NCBI GenBank assembly: GCA_035302865.1
Contig: DATGSF010000054.1
Span: 1-17,085, forward strand
DNA: 17,085 nt
Direction of reading: 5' to 3'
Source of the DNA: DATGSF01 sp035302865
GTDB lineage: Bacteria; Bacteroidota; Bacteroidia; Chitinophagales; Chitinophagaceae
In this document: in pieces, positions 7,464-15,319 of the stretch
Numbering within the stretch: position 1 is the stretch's first letter
Layout of the letters: every line of letters begins with the position of its first letter
Notes under the pieces: generated by a model
The model's input: only the letters and a program-made list of their open reading frames with translations
Database searches by the model: none
Told to the model about the DNA's origin: nothing
Position numbers and translations under genes: made by a program

Positions 7464-9920
7464 ATGAAAACAGATAAAAGACATCCTCAATCAAAGGTAG
7501 AAACTTCTTCCAGTCAAATAGTACCATGTTATCACTGCGGAGAGGTTTGTCCAGACCTATCTTTCCAGCATGAGACTCATTATTTTTGCTGTCAGGGATG
7601 TCTTTCTGTTTTCGTATTGCTTAAAGAGAATAAGTTAGATCAATACTACAAATTAAATCCGAATGCTGGTAATAATTTAAGAACTACTTTTAGAAAAAAT
7701 CATTTTGCGTATTTAGATAATGAAAAAGTAATTCAAAGGTTACTTAAATACCAAGATGGGAACGAAGCGCATGTCGTATTTCATATACCTAAAATTCATT
7801 GCAGTTCTTGTATTTATCTACTAGAGCATTTGCCTCAACTATTAGCTGGAGTTTTTAGAGTTGATATTCAGTTCTTAAAACGAGAAGCTAGGATAATTTT
7901 TGATATAGAGAAATTAAGTTTAAGAAACATAGTTGAATTTCTAGTTTCTCTCGGTTATGAACCCCATTTATCTTTACAAGACTTTGAAAAAAAAGAGGTA
8001 AAAAAAGATAAAAGCTTAATTTACAAACTGGGCGTTGCTGGATTTGCATTTGGAAATATTTTATTATTGAGTTTTCCTGAATATTTATCTTCAAATGTTG
8101 GTGCAGAAGCATTCATTGGACCAATGTTTAAATATATAGCCTTTGCTTTATCTTTACCAGTCTTTTTTTATAGTGCTACAGAATTTTTTTCCAGCGCATA
8201 TAAGGGTTTAAAACATAAGCATTTAAATATTGATTTTGGAGTAGCTTTAGCAATTGTTTTAACTTTTGGAAGGAGTTTATATGAAGTTTTTGTTTTAGGT
8301 CAAGGTGGGTATTTTGATTCCATGGCAGGAATTGTTTTCTGGATGCTCGTGGGTAGAGTTTTACAACAAAAAACTTATGATCATATTTCTTTTAAAAGAA
8401 GTTATACTGATTATTTTCCCATTTCAGCTACAAAAATCGTAAATGGTAAAGAAATTCCTACTACTTTGCCAGATTTAAATGAAGGGGATGTTCTATTAAT
8501 ACATAATCAAGAATTAATTCCTGCAGATGGTTATGTTCTAGATGGAGATGCATTAATAGATTATAGTTTTGTTACTGGTGAATCTGTACCGGTTAAAAAA
8601 GATAAAAATGAATTGCTCTATGCTGGTGGTAAACAATTAGGTCAAAATTTGAAAATTAGACTTTCTAAAAAGGTGGAAACAAGTTATCTGACTTCTTTGT
8701 GGTCTGATTCAAAAATAGATAAAGATGACGAAAAACTGGTTCGAAATTCTTTTATTCAAGTATTAGCTAAATATTTTACGGTTATTGTATTAATTATATC
8801 AGCATTAGCAGCAACATTTTGGTTTGCACAAGGAGTAGAAACTAAAGCTTGGAGAGCGCTGACCTCGGTACTTATTGTTGCTTGCCCATGTGCCTTATTG
8901 CTGACTTCTACCTTTACAGACGGTTATTTTATTCGAATATTGTCAAAGAATGGCTTTTTTCTTAGGAAAGCTAATTTAGTAGAATATATGGCTAAGGTCA
9001 AGCATGTAGTTTTTGATAAAACTGGAACTTTAACTTCAGCGGAGCAAATGGAAGCAGTATTTATAGGCGATAATCTAAATAAAGATGATATTTGCTCCAT
9101 CTTATCTTTAGCGAGACCATCCACTCACACATTTGTGAAGCCTATTTCCAGACTCTATGACAAGGAAACATTCAGTTTGAAACCTGTTAGCAATTTTAAA
9201 GAACATCCAGGTTTAGGTATTGAAGGCTGGATAGACGGCGTTCATTGGAAGGCGGGTTTATTAGGATTCTTCGATGTGGATAGAAATGAGAATATACCCA
9301 ATAAAGGAACCGCTATTTTTATTGCTAAAGATGGTAAATTATTAGGTTATTATCTTTTAAAACAAGGATTAAGAAAAGGGGTGAAGGAAGTATTTCATTC
9401 TTTTGAAGAAAAAGACTATACACTTGCTCTTTTGACTGGAGATTATGATGTTGAAAAAAACTATTTAAAACAAACAATTGGTGAAAAGGTAGATATGCGT
9501 TTTGAGCAATTGCCACAAGATAAGTTTAATTATGTTGCTTCTATTCAGGAGGAAGGAAAACTTGTAGCAATGGTAGGCGATGGCTTAAATGATGCTGGTG
9601 CCTTATTAAAAAGTGATATTGGAATTTGCATAGTTGAAAACATGGAAAATTTTTCACCCGCAGGTGATGCTATTTTTGATGCTAAGAATCTCAATTTACT
9701 TCCGAATATATTTCAATTTACCCAAAAACATAAAACAGTAATTCACTGGGCCTTTATTTTCTCAATAATTTATAATCTTGTTGGTATATACTTTGCTGTT
9801 CAAGGTGTATTGTCACCATTAATTGCTGCAATTTTAATGCCATTGAGTACTTTTTCAATAATTTTAATCACCTATTCGGGAAGTAAAAGGCATGCTCAAA
9901 AGAATAAATTAAAGCATTAA
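7464..9920 (+). CDS. ccoI: CcoI, copper-transporting P1B-type ATPase for cbb3 oxidase assembly
   Basis: An 818-residue heavy-metal P-type ATPase of the CcoI/FixI type, which moves copper across the inner membrane for the CuB centre of CcoN. In order: an N-terminal Cys-rich domain (Cys22, 25, 29, 42, 43, 46; the metal-binding domain typical of FixI), an HMA-like domain with Cys113-x-x-Cys116, membrane helices, the TGES actuator loop (371-374), the transport motif Cys474-Pro-Cys476, the phosphorylation motif DKTGT with Asp518, and GDGLND (705-710). The usual ATP-binding SxHP motif reads STHTF (His555 kept, Pro replaced). No other ATG/GTG/TTG precedes the first Cys motif in frame, and a TGA lies at 7437, so the ATG at 7464 is forced. 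It has its own promoter, about 170 bp ahead of ccoS. Confidence 0.93.
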   Translation: MKTDKRHPQSKVETSSSQIVPCYHCGEVCPDLSFQHETHYFCCQGCLSVFVLLKENKLDQYYKLNPNAGNNLRTTFRKNHFAYLDNEKVIQRLLKYQDGNEAHVVFHIPKIHCSSCIYLLEHLPQLLAGVFRVDIQFLKREARIIFDIEKLSLRNIVEFLVSLGYEPHLSLQDFEKKEVKKDKSLIYKLGVAGFAFGNILLLSFPEYLSSNVGAEAFIGPMFKYIAFALSLPVFFYSATEFFSSAYKGLKHKHLNIDFGVALAIVLTFGRSLYEVFVLGQGGYFDSMAGIVFWMLVGRVLQQKTYDHISFKRSYTDYFPISATKIVNGKEIPTTLPDLNEGDVLLIHNQELIPADGYVLDGDALIDYSFVTGESVPVKKDKNELLYAGGKQLGQNLKIRLSKKVETSYLTSLWSDSKIDKDDEKLVRNSFIQVLAKYFTVIVLIISALAATFWFAQGVETKAWRALTSVLIVACPCALLLTSTFTDGYFIRILSKNGFFLRKANLVEYMAKVKHVVFDKTGTLTSAEQMEAVFIGDNLNKDDICSILSLARPSTHTFVKPISRLYDKETFSLKPVSNFKEHPGLGIEGWIDGVHWKAGLLGFFDVDRNENIPNKGTAIFIAKDGKLLGYYLLKQGLRKGVKEVFHSFEEKDYTLALLTGDYDVEKNYLKQTIGEKVDMRFEQLPQDKFNYVASIQEEGKLVAMVGDGLNDAGALLKSDIGICIVENMENFSPAGDAIFDAKNLNLLPNIFQFTQKHKTVIHWAFIFSIIYNLVGIYFAVQGVLSPLIAAILMPLSTFSIILITYSGSKRHAQKNKLKH

Positions 9921-10000
9921 ATGGCTTTTGAAAGATTAAATATATTAATGATTGAATTTGAATCATGTATACTTATTGAAAAAATGAAAGTCTGGATTTA

Positions 10001-10012
10001 TGACAAAAGTCA
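10001..10012 (+). promoter_or_regulatory. Distal Crp/Fnr-type operator upstream of ccoS
   Basis: TGACAAAAGTCA (flanked A...T, giving a 14-bp form ATGAC-N4-GTCAT) matches TGAC-N4-GTCA. Its centre is 22 bp, about two helical turns, upstream of the proximal site, so two dimers could bind the same DNA face. Confidence 0.6.
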
Positions 10013-10022
10013 TGTTTGTGTC

Positions 10023-10034
10023 TGACTATTGTCA
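10023..10034 (+). promoter_or_regulatory. Proximal Crp/Fnr-type operator upstream of ccoS
   Basis: TGACTATTGTCA matches TGAC-N4-GTCA and starts exactly 35 bp before the TAnnTTTG element at 10058, the same distance as at ccoI. The centre lies near -41, the class II activator position for Crp/Fnr proteins. Confidence 0.65.
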
Positions 10035-10036
10035 TG

Positions 10037-10065
10037 TTTGAAAAAAGTAAATTTCTTTAACTTTG
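10037..10065 (+). promoter_or_regulatory. ccoS-ccoNOQPGH promoter (Bacteroidota type)
   Basis: TTTG (10037-10040), 17-bp spacer, TAACTTTG (10058-10065) fit the phylum consensus TTTG/TAnnTTTG. The start site is expected near 10069-10070, which places the TTG at 10070 at or before the transcript's 5' end and supports the ATG at 10091 as the ccoS start. Confidence 0.75.
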
Positions 10066-10090
10066 TATTTTGAAGTTAAAAAAAGAGGTT

Positions 10091-10276
10091 ATGGGAGTGA
10101 TGTTAATTTTGTTAGGAGTAAGTTTGGTAGTAGCCATAGTATTCTTGGGTGCTTTTATTTGGTCTGTAAAGTCAGGACAATATGAAGACGATTACACTCC
10201 AGCACACAGTATTTTATTTGAAGAGAATCTAAAAGAAGATAATTATTCAAAAGATAAAAATAAAAACGATCAATAA
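10091..10276 (+). CDS. ccoS: CcoS, cbb3 oxidase assembly/maturation protein
   Basis: A 61-residue single-helix membrane protein with the CcoS signature FLGAFIWSVKSGQYEDDYTP right after a hydrophobic helix (about residues 4-24). CcoS is needed for insertion of haem/copper cofactors into CcoN in bacteria where it was studied. The frame is open back to a TTG at 10070, but the promoter element ends at 10065, and homologues start with M-x-x-(I/M)-x-I-L-I-G. The ATG at 10091 (MGVMLILLG) is therefore preferred, with GAGG at 10085-10088 just upstream; the ATG at 10100 is a weaker alternative. The tail (SILFEENLKEDNYSKDKNKNDQ) is charged and variable. First gene of the oxidase operon, 26 bp before ccoNO. 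Confidence 0.9.
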   Translation: MGVMLILLGVSLVVAIVFLGAFIWSVKSGQYEDDYTPAHSILFEENLKEDNYSKDKNKNDQ

Positions 10277-10302
10277 AAAATCAATTAATTAAATAATCTA
10301 TA

Positions 10303-12468
10303 ATGAGTCAAACACTTTCTTCTTCTACAAAAACAGAAGGAACTTCGATGCAGTTAGAAACTATTTATTATGATAATAAAATAGTAAAACAGTTTTCTTA
10401 TGCAACCCTATTTTGGGGTGTTATTGGTATGTTGGCGGGACTATGGGCTGCTTTATCATTAGCTTTTCCTGATGTAAATTTAGGATTGCCTGCAACAACT
10501 TTTGGACGTATGCGTCCTGTTCATACGAATGCTGTAATTTTTGCCTTCGTAGGTAATGCAATTTTTGCTGGAGTATATTATTCTATGCAAAGATTGTTAA
10601 AAGTTAGAATGACAGACGTACTCAGTAAGATTCATTTCTGGGGCTGGCAGTTAACTATTTTATTTGGTGCTATTACCTTATGGATGGGTTATACCCAAGG
10701 TAAAGAATATGCAGAATTAGAATGGCCTTTGGATATCGCAGTAGTAATTTTATGGGTGGTATTTGGTGCTAATATGTTAATTGCAATGCTTAATCGTAGA
10801 GTTTCGCATTTATACGTAGCAATATGGTTCTATGTTGGTACATGGGTTGCTGTTGCTATGTTATATATTGTGAATGCAATGTCTATGCCTTATAGCTTTT
10901 TAGAAAGTTATTCTTGGTACGCTGGAGTTCAAGATGCCTTGGTTCAATGGTGGTATGGTCATAATGCAGTTGCTTTTTTCTTAACAACACCTTTTTTAGG
11001 ATTAATGTACTATTTTGTTCCTAAAGCTGCTAATCGTCCGGTATATTCTTATAGATGGTCTATTATCCACTTTTGGGCATTAATTTTCTTATATATTTGG
11101 GCTGGTCCACATCACTTATTATATACTGCTTTACCAGAATGGGCACAGAGTTTAGGTACAGTATTTTCTGTTATGCTTATTGCTCCATCTTGGGGTGGTA
11201 TGTTAAATGGTTTATTAACTTTAAGAGGTGCATGGGATAAGGTAAGAGAAAGTGCAATATTAAAGTTCTTTGTTGTTGCTTTAACTTGTTACGGTATGGC
11301 AACTTTTGAAGGACCTATGCTTTCTATTAAATTTGTAAATGCTATTTCTCACTATACAGACTGGACTGTTGCTCACGTACATATAGGAGCTTTAGGTTGG
11401 AATGGGTTTTTAGCTTTCGGTATGTTATATTGGTTATTGCCAAGAATATTTAATACTAAACTATACTCTAATAAATTAGCGAATACGCATTTCTGGTTAG
11501 GAACCTTAGGTATTGTATTATATGCTATTCCTTTATATTGGGCGGCATTTACGCAAGCATCCATGTGGAAAAAATTCACAGCTGAGGGTACTTTACAATA
11601 CCAATTTTATGAAACATTAAACGTAGCTCAAAATGCATATGTTTTACGTTCTATAGGGGGATTAATATATTTAATTGGTGTATTCTTAATGGTTTATAAT
11701 ATTTATAAAACTGTTAAATCTGGCAAATTAATTGAAGGAGAAAAAGCGGAAGTTGCTCCATTGCCTAAAAACGTTAAAAAAGGAAAAGCTAAAGGCGAGC
11801 ATTGGCATGGGTGGATTGAGCGTCGTCCTGTTCAAATGACCGTATTGGCTTTAATCGCAGTAGGTATAGGTGGTTTAGTTGAAATGGTGCCAACATTCTT
11901 AGTAAAATCGAACGTTCCTACCATTTCAAGTGTAGAACCTTATACTCCTTTAGAGTTACATGGAAGAAATATTTATATTAGGGAAGGTTGTTATACTTGC
12001 CACTCTCAAATGATAAGACCATTTAGAGATGAAGAAGCGAGATATGGAGAGTTTTCTAAAGCGGGAGAATTTATTTATGATTTTCCATTCCAGTGGGGGT
12101 CTAAAAGAACTGGACCTGACTTGGCTAGAATAGGTAAAAAATATCCTGATAGCTGGCACTATAATCATATGTATGATCCGAAAATGATGGTATCTAATAG
12201 TATAATGCCTAAATATCCTTGGTTATTTACTAATTCGATTGATTTAGGAAAGACAGGACCAATGATTAAAGCAATGACAAAATTAGGAGTACCTTATTCT
12301 GAAGGTTATCACAAGGAAGCAAATGCAGATGTTGAAGCACAAGCTAAGTTAATTCAAGCTAGCTTAGCTAAGGATGATATTGAAGTTAGAACAACTGATG
12401 AAATTGTTGCATTAATAGCTTACTTACAACGATTGGGTACTGACATTAAAAAAGAAAATGTAAATTAA
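10303..12468 (+). CDS. ccoNO: Fused cbb3 oxidase subunits I and II (CcoN-CcoO)
   Basis: A 721-residue fusion of the catalytic subunit CcoN (about 1-475) and the monohaem cytochrome CcoO (about 510-721). CcoN is polytopic, with the expected haem/copper ligands: His74 (RPVHTN), His220 (WWYGHNA), His270-His271 (GPHHLLY), His358 and His360 (VAHVHIG). Tyr264 sits 44 residues after His220, as for the cross-linked Tyr of Pseudomonas stutzeri CcoN. A Lys-rich linker (about 476-508) leads to a membrane helix (about 515-538) and the CcoO haem site CYTCH (563-567) with axial Met635 in SIMPKYPW. The complex reduces O2 at high affinity. CcoN-CcoO fusion is a known Bacteroidota arrangement. The ATG at 10348 (MQLETIYYDNKIV), with AAGGA upstream, is an alternative start. 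Confidence 0.96.
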   Translation: MSQTLSSSTKTEGTSMQLETIYYDNKIVKQFSYATLFWGVIGMLAGLWAALSLAFPDVNLGLPATTFGRMRPVHTNAVIFAFVGNAIFAGVYYSMQRLLKVRMTDVLSKIHFWGWQLTILFGAITLWMGYTQGKEYAELEWPLDIAVVILWVVFGANMLIAMLNRRVSHLYVAIWFYVGTWVAVAMLYIVNAMSMPYSFLESYSWYAGVQDALVQWWYGHNAVAFFLTTPFLGLMYYFVPKAANRPVYSYRWSIIHFWALIFLYIWAGPHHLLYTALPEWAQSLGTVFSVMLIAPSWGGMLNGLLTLRGAWDKVRESAILKFFVVALTCYGMATFEGPMLSIKFVNAISHYTDWTVAHVHIGALGWNGFLAFGMLYWLLPRIFNTKLYSNKLANTHFWLGTLGIVLYAIPLYWAAFTQASMWKKFTAEGTLQYQFYETLNVAQNAYVLRSIGGLIYLIGVFLMVYNIYKTVKSGKLIEGEKAEVAPLPKNVKKGKAKGEHWHGWIERRPVQMTVLALIAVGIGGLVEMVPTFLVKSNVPTISSVEPYTPLELHGRNIYIREGCYTCHSQMIRPFRDEEARYGEFSKAGEFIYDFPFQWGSKRTGPDLARIGKKYPDSWHYNHMYDPKMMVSNSIMPKYPWLFTNSIDLGKTGPMIKAMTKLGVPYSEGYHKEANADVEAQAKLIQASLAKDDIEVRTTDEIVALIAYLQRLGTDIKKENVN

Positions 12469-12478
12469 AATAAAAAAT

Positions 12479-12510
12479 AAATGGCGAAATCCATTAGGGC
12501 TTCGCCATTT
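12479..12510 (+). other. Intercistronic hairpin between ccoNO and ccoQ
   Basis: AAATGGCGAA (12479-12488) pairs perfectly with TTCGCCATTT (12501-12510), a 10-bp stem with a 12-nt loop in which CC/GG may pair further. It starts 10 bp after the ccoNO stop and ends before the ccoQ ATG at 12526. An ATG at 12481 inside the stem is in frame with ccoQ but is probably not its start. With no T-run following, an mRNA stabiliser or partial attenuator for the abundant NO subunit is inferred. Confidence 0.55.
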
Positions 12511-12525
12511 CAAAAATATAAAATT

Positions 12526-12687
12526 ATGAGGTTTATTAATTCATTAAGTTCGATTGAAGATGTGAGCATATTTCCAATAATTACATTGGTGATATTTATG
12601 GTGGTGTTTATTTTGGCATTGATACTTGTGTTTTCAAAATCAAAAAAGACAATTAATGAAATTAAAAATTATCCTCTTGAAGATTAA
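12526..12687 (+). CDS. ccoQ: CcoQ/FixQ-like small cbb3 oxidase subunit
   Basis: A 53-residue single-span membrane protein: short amphipathic N-terminus, helix at about residues 16-37 (FPIITLVIFMVVFILALILVF), basic SKSKK, and C-terminal NYPLED, resembling the (I/Y)PL-(D/E)-D ending of Bacteroidota CcoQ proteins. CcoQ stabilises the CcoNO-CcoP association. The ATG at 12526 is chosen because homologues begin M-(L/R)-(K/R)-F-I and are about 55 residues long. The frame reaches back to an ATG at 12481, but those 15 extra codons fall in the hairpin and are compositionally unlike the family. Position between ccoNO and ccoP supports the call even though sequence conservation is low. Confidence 0.85.
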   Translation: MRFINSLSSIEDVSIFPIITLVIFMVVFILALILVFSKSKKTINEIKNYPLED

Positions 12688-12727
12688 AATGCTATACGTT
12701 TAATTGCTTTATAATATTTTTTACTCT

Positions 12728-13900
12728 ATGAGAAATTTATTCTATAAAATCTTGAGCTTAACATTTTTAACTGTATTTCCGTTTGTAGGATTTGCTCAAA
12801 TAAAAGAAAAAACACCCTTTTGGGAATCTGAATTATTTGAAAACTCTGCAATACTGTTAGTATCTGTAGTGATTTTATTGCTCATTGCTATTGCAGCAAT
12901 GGGAAAAGCAGTCCATTCGACTGTTCATGTATTTAAAAATAAATTACATCTTGGGAAAATGTTTAGAGATAATATGAAAAATGCGTTAGTTGCCATTTTT
13001 GCCGTATTAATAATCTTAATCCCTTTTGGTGTTTATGCGCAAGAAGATTTAGCAGGAGACGCAAACGGTATGATTGCAGGTATTTCTACAATTTCTTTTT
13101 ATGCATTATTTAGTGTGATCGTTCTTGAACTAATTATATTGTTTTTACTTTTAGTTATGTTCCGTCACTTTGCTTCTTTAAGAAATCCAATTTCTAAAGA
13201 AGAGCATAAAAAACGTGAAAAATTAACATGGTTAGAGAGAATAAACGCTACTAAGTCCTTAGATGCTGCCTCCGAAGAGGCGATTTCTTTAGGTCATGAT
13301 TATGATGGGATAGGCGAACTAGATAACCCAACTCCTCCTTGGTGGAATTGGTTCTTTATCATTTCAGTTGTTTATGCTGTTGTGTACTTATGGATGGTGC
13401 ATGGTGCTAAGATTTTACCTATGCAGGAAGAACGTTTAGAAATAGCCTATGAAAAAGCTGAAAAAGCTAAGGAAGCTTATTTAGCCAAAGCTGGAAATCT
13501 TATAGATGAAACGAATGTGGAATATATGGATGCAGAAACGGACTTGGCTGCTGGTAAACAAATATTCGCTAATGTTTGTGCTGCATGTCATGGACAAAAT
13601 GGAGAAGGCGGAGTTGGTCCTAATTTAGTAGATGACTATTGGTTGCATGGTGGAGATATTAAAGATATTTTCTCTGTTATAAAGTATGGAGTTTTAGATA
13701 AAGGAATGGCTAGCTGGCAAGATCAGTACAGCTCTAGAGAAATTGCACAAGTTGCAAGTTATATTGTTTCAATTCGTGGTAAAGAAGTTCAAAATCCAAA
13801 AGATCCAGAAGGTGATTTATATGTTCCTAATGATAGTGAAGAACAAGATGGATTAGAGGAAGATGCTGAGGAAACCATGGATGAGGTTGCTTTAAATTAA
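12728..13900 (+). CDS. ccoP: CcoP, monohaem cytochrome c subunit of cbb3 oxidase
   Basis: A 390-residue CcoP with one c-type haem site, CAACH (Cys284, Cys287, His288) and axial Met327 in KGMASW. Proteobacterial CcoP has two haems; a single one is usual in Bacteroidota. Hydrophobic segments: signal-like 1-23 (ending GFAQ), helices at about 40-62, 88-106, 117-143 and 210-230; the last, after PTPPWWNW, is the conserved CcoP anchor. If residues 1-24 are cleaved, the positive-inside rule puts the haem domain in the periplasm, as required. A Glu/Asp-rich tail ends the protein. CcoP passes electrons from soluble or bc1-type donors to CcoO. The ATG at 12728 is preferred over the upstream TTG at 12704. 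It lies 40 bp after ccoQ and 7 bp before ccoG. Confidence 0.93.
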   Translation: MRNLFYKILSLTFLTVFPFVGFAQIKEKTPFWESELFENSAILLVSVVILLLIAIAAMGKAVHSTVHVFKNKLHLGKMFRDNMKNALVAIFAVLIILIPFGVYAQEDLAGDANGMIAGISTISFYALFSVIVLELIILFLLLVMFRHFASLRNPISKEEHKKREKLTWLERINATKSLDAASEEAISLGHDYDGIGELDNPTPPWWNWFFIISVVYAVVYLWMVHGAKILPMQEERLEIAYEKAEKAKEAYLAKAGNLIDETNVEYMDAETDLAAGKQIFANVCAACHGQNGEGGVGPNLVDDYWLHGGDIKDIFSVIKYGVLDKGMASWQDQYSSREIAQVASYIVSIRGKEVQNPKDPEGDLYVPNDSEEQDGLEEDAEETMDEVALN

Positions 13901-13907
13901 TGTAAAA

Positions 13908-15314
13908 ATGATACCTAAAGGAAATACGACGGAATCATTTAGAGATTCCATCTCTACAGTAAATAAAGATGGTAAAAGAAATTGGATATTTCCAACAAAG
14001 CCCAAAGGGGATTATACTAAAAAGCGTACAATTTTAGCTATATTTTATTATGCTTTATTCTTTGGTTTGCCTTTTATCTTTGTGAATGGTAATCCATTAT
14101 TCTTATTTAACATTCCTGAGGGTAAATTTATAATATTTGGATACTTATTTTGGCCTGAAGATTTTCTAATCTTTGGGCTTATTATGTTAGCGGGAATTGT
14201 TTTTATAGCTTTATTCACAAATGCCTTTGGTAGGATATTTTGTGGTTGGATTTGTCCGCAACCCGTCTTTTTGGAATTTATGTTTCGAAAAGTAGATTAT
14301 TGGATTCTTGGATCTGCTGGAAAACAAAGATACTTACATAATAAAAAGTGGGATAAAGAAAAAAGAAGAAAATATGCTTTACGTTATTTTATATACTTTA
14401 TTCTTTCCTTTATAATAGCTAATACCTTTTTATCTTATATCATTGGTATTGATGAACTTTATAAAATTATTACCGGTAATTTTATAGATCATTATTTAGG
14501 TTTTATAGGTATTTTAATTTTTACTATAGTATTCTTTTCTGTTTTTGCTTTTTTAAGAGAACAAGTATGTACTAATATATGTCCTTATGGTCGTTTGCAG
14601 GGTGTACTATTAGACGAAAATAGTATAGTAGTTGCTTATGATTATGTTCGTGGAGAACCAAGAGGAAAATTTACAAAGAAAGCGGATTCGGGTTTAGGAG
14701 ATTGTATCGATTGTTATCAATGTGTAGATGTTTGTCCAACTGGTATTGATATTAGAAATGGTACTCAATTAGAATGTATTAACTGTACAGCTTGTATTGA
14801 TGCTTGTGATGATATAATGATTAAAGTAGGAAGGCCTACAGGATTAATTCGCTATGATTCAGAAAATAATATCGCACACGGTAAGAAATTTAGAATCACT
14901 AGTAAAATGTATGCCTATTCCGCAGTACTTCTTATTTTAACTTCTTTAATAATTGCTATGTTAATTACCAGAAAAGATGTTGGTGGTCAATTACTTAGAA
15001 CATCAGGAATGGTGTATCAGAAAAGAGGTGATGATTCATTAAGTAATATGTATAATGTTAAACTTACTAACAAAACTAATAAGGAATATAATGTAAGCTT
15101 GCGTTTGATTGATAAAGAGGGAGAGATTATAATGATTGATAAACAAATTATTAATTTAAAACCAGAATCCCAAAATACTGCGAGTTTGTTTATTGTTTTG
15201 CCTAAATCTGAATTAACAGCAGCTAATACAAAAATAAAAGTAGAAGCAATTGCAGATGAAAAAGTAATTAATACTTTTAAAGCTACTTTTGCAGGTCCGA
15301 TTGTTCGAAATTAA
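13908..15314 (+). CDS. ccoG: CcoG, membrane ferredoxin-like cbb3 assembly protein
   Basis: A 468-residue CcoG/RdxA/FixG protein. Membrane helices occur at about 42-62, 80-103, 158-178 and 193-217, with a further one at about 338-358. Cys motifs: CGWICP (112-117) and CTNICP (221-226) at membrane edges, then two 4Fe-4S ferredoxin motifs, Cys266/269/272/276 followed by Pro277, and Cys290/293/296/300, the second ending in Asp instead of Pro. The C-terminal 100 residues form the Ig-like FixG accessory domain (TNKTNKEYNVSLRL). CcoG was shown in Rhodobacter to reduce Cu(II) to Cu(I) for cbb3 assembly, which fits its place among copper-handling genes. The start at 13908 is 7 bp after ccoP. Confidence 0.95.
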   Translation: MIPKGNTTESFRDSISTVNKDGKRNWIFPTKPKGDYTKKRTILAIFYYALFFGLPFIFVNGNPLFLFNIPEGKFIIFGYLFWPEDFLIFGLIMLAGIVFIALFTNAFGRIFCGWICPQPVFLEFMFRKVDYWILGSAGKQRYLHNKKWDKEKRRKYALRYFIYFILSFIIANTFLSYIIGIDELYKIITGNFIDHYLGFIGILIFTIVFFSVFAFLREQVCTNICPYGRLQGVLLDENSIVVAYDYVRGEPRGKFTKKADSGLGDCIDCYQCVDVCPTGIDIRNGTQLECINCTACIDACDDIMIKVGRPTGLIRYDSENNIAHGKKFRITSKMYAYSAVLLILTSLIIAMLITRKDVGGQLLRTSGMVYQKRGDDSLSNMYNVKLTNKTNKEYNVSLRLIDKEGEIIMIDKQIINLKPESQNTASLFIVLPKSELTAANTKIKVEAIADEKVINTFKATFAGPIVRN

Positions 15315-15319
15315 AGATT

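Noticed and set aside
9948..9966. ATGATT-N7-AATCAT inverted repeat between ccoI and ccoS, considered as a third regulator site
   Set aside because: The spacing and half-sites do not match TGAC-N4-GTCA or a canonical Fnr box, and it is 75 bp from the proximal operator in very AT-rich DNA, so chance is likely.
9921..10000. Terminator for ccoI
   Set aside because: No stable GC-containing stem with a T-run was found; ccoI transcription may continue into ccoS.
10070..10072. TTG as the ccoS start
   Set aside because: It lies at the predicted transcription start, 4 bp after the TAnnTTTG element, and adds seven residues that homologues lack.
11055..11240. Plus-strand 61-codon frame inside ccoNO
   Set aside because: It is out of frame within the catalytic CcoN region, which encodes the His-His copper ligands there.
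12704..12706. TTG as the ccoP start
   Set aside because: The ATG at 12728 yields a normal signal-like N-terminus (basic residues then hydrophobic core); the extra eight codons add nothing conserved.
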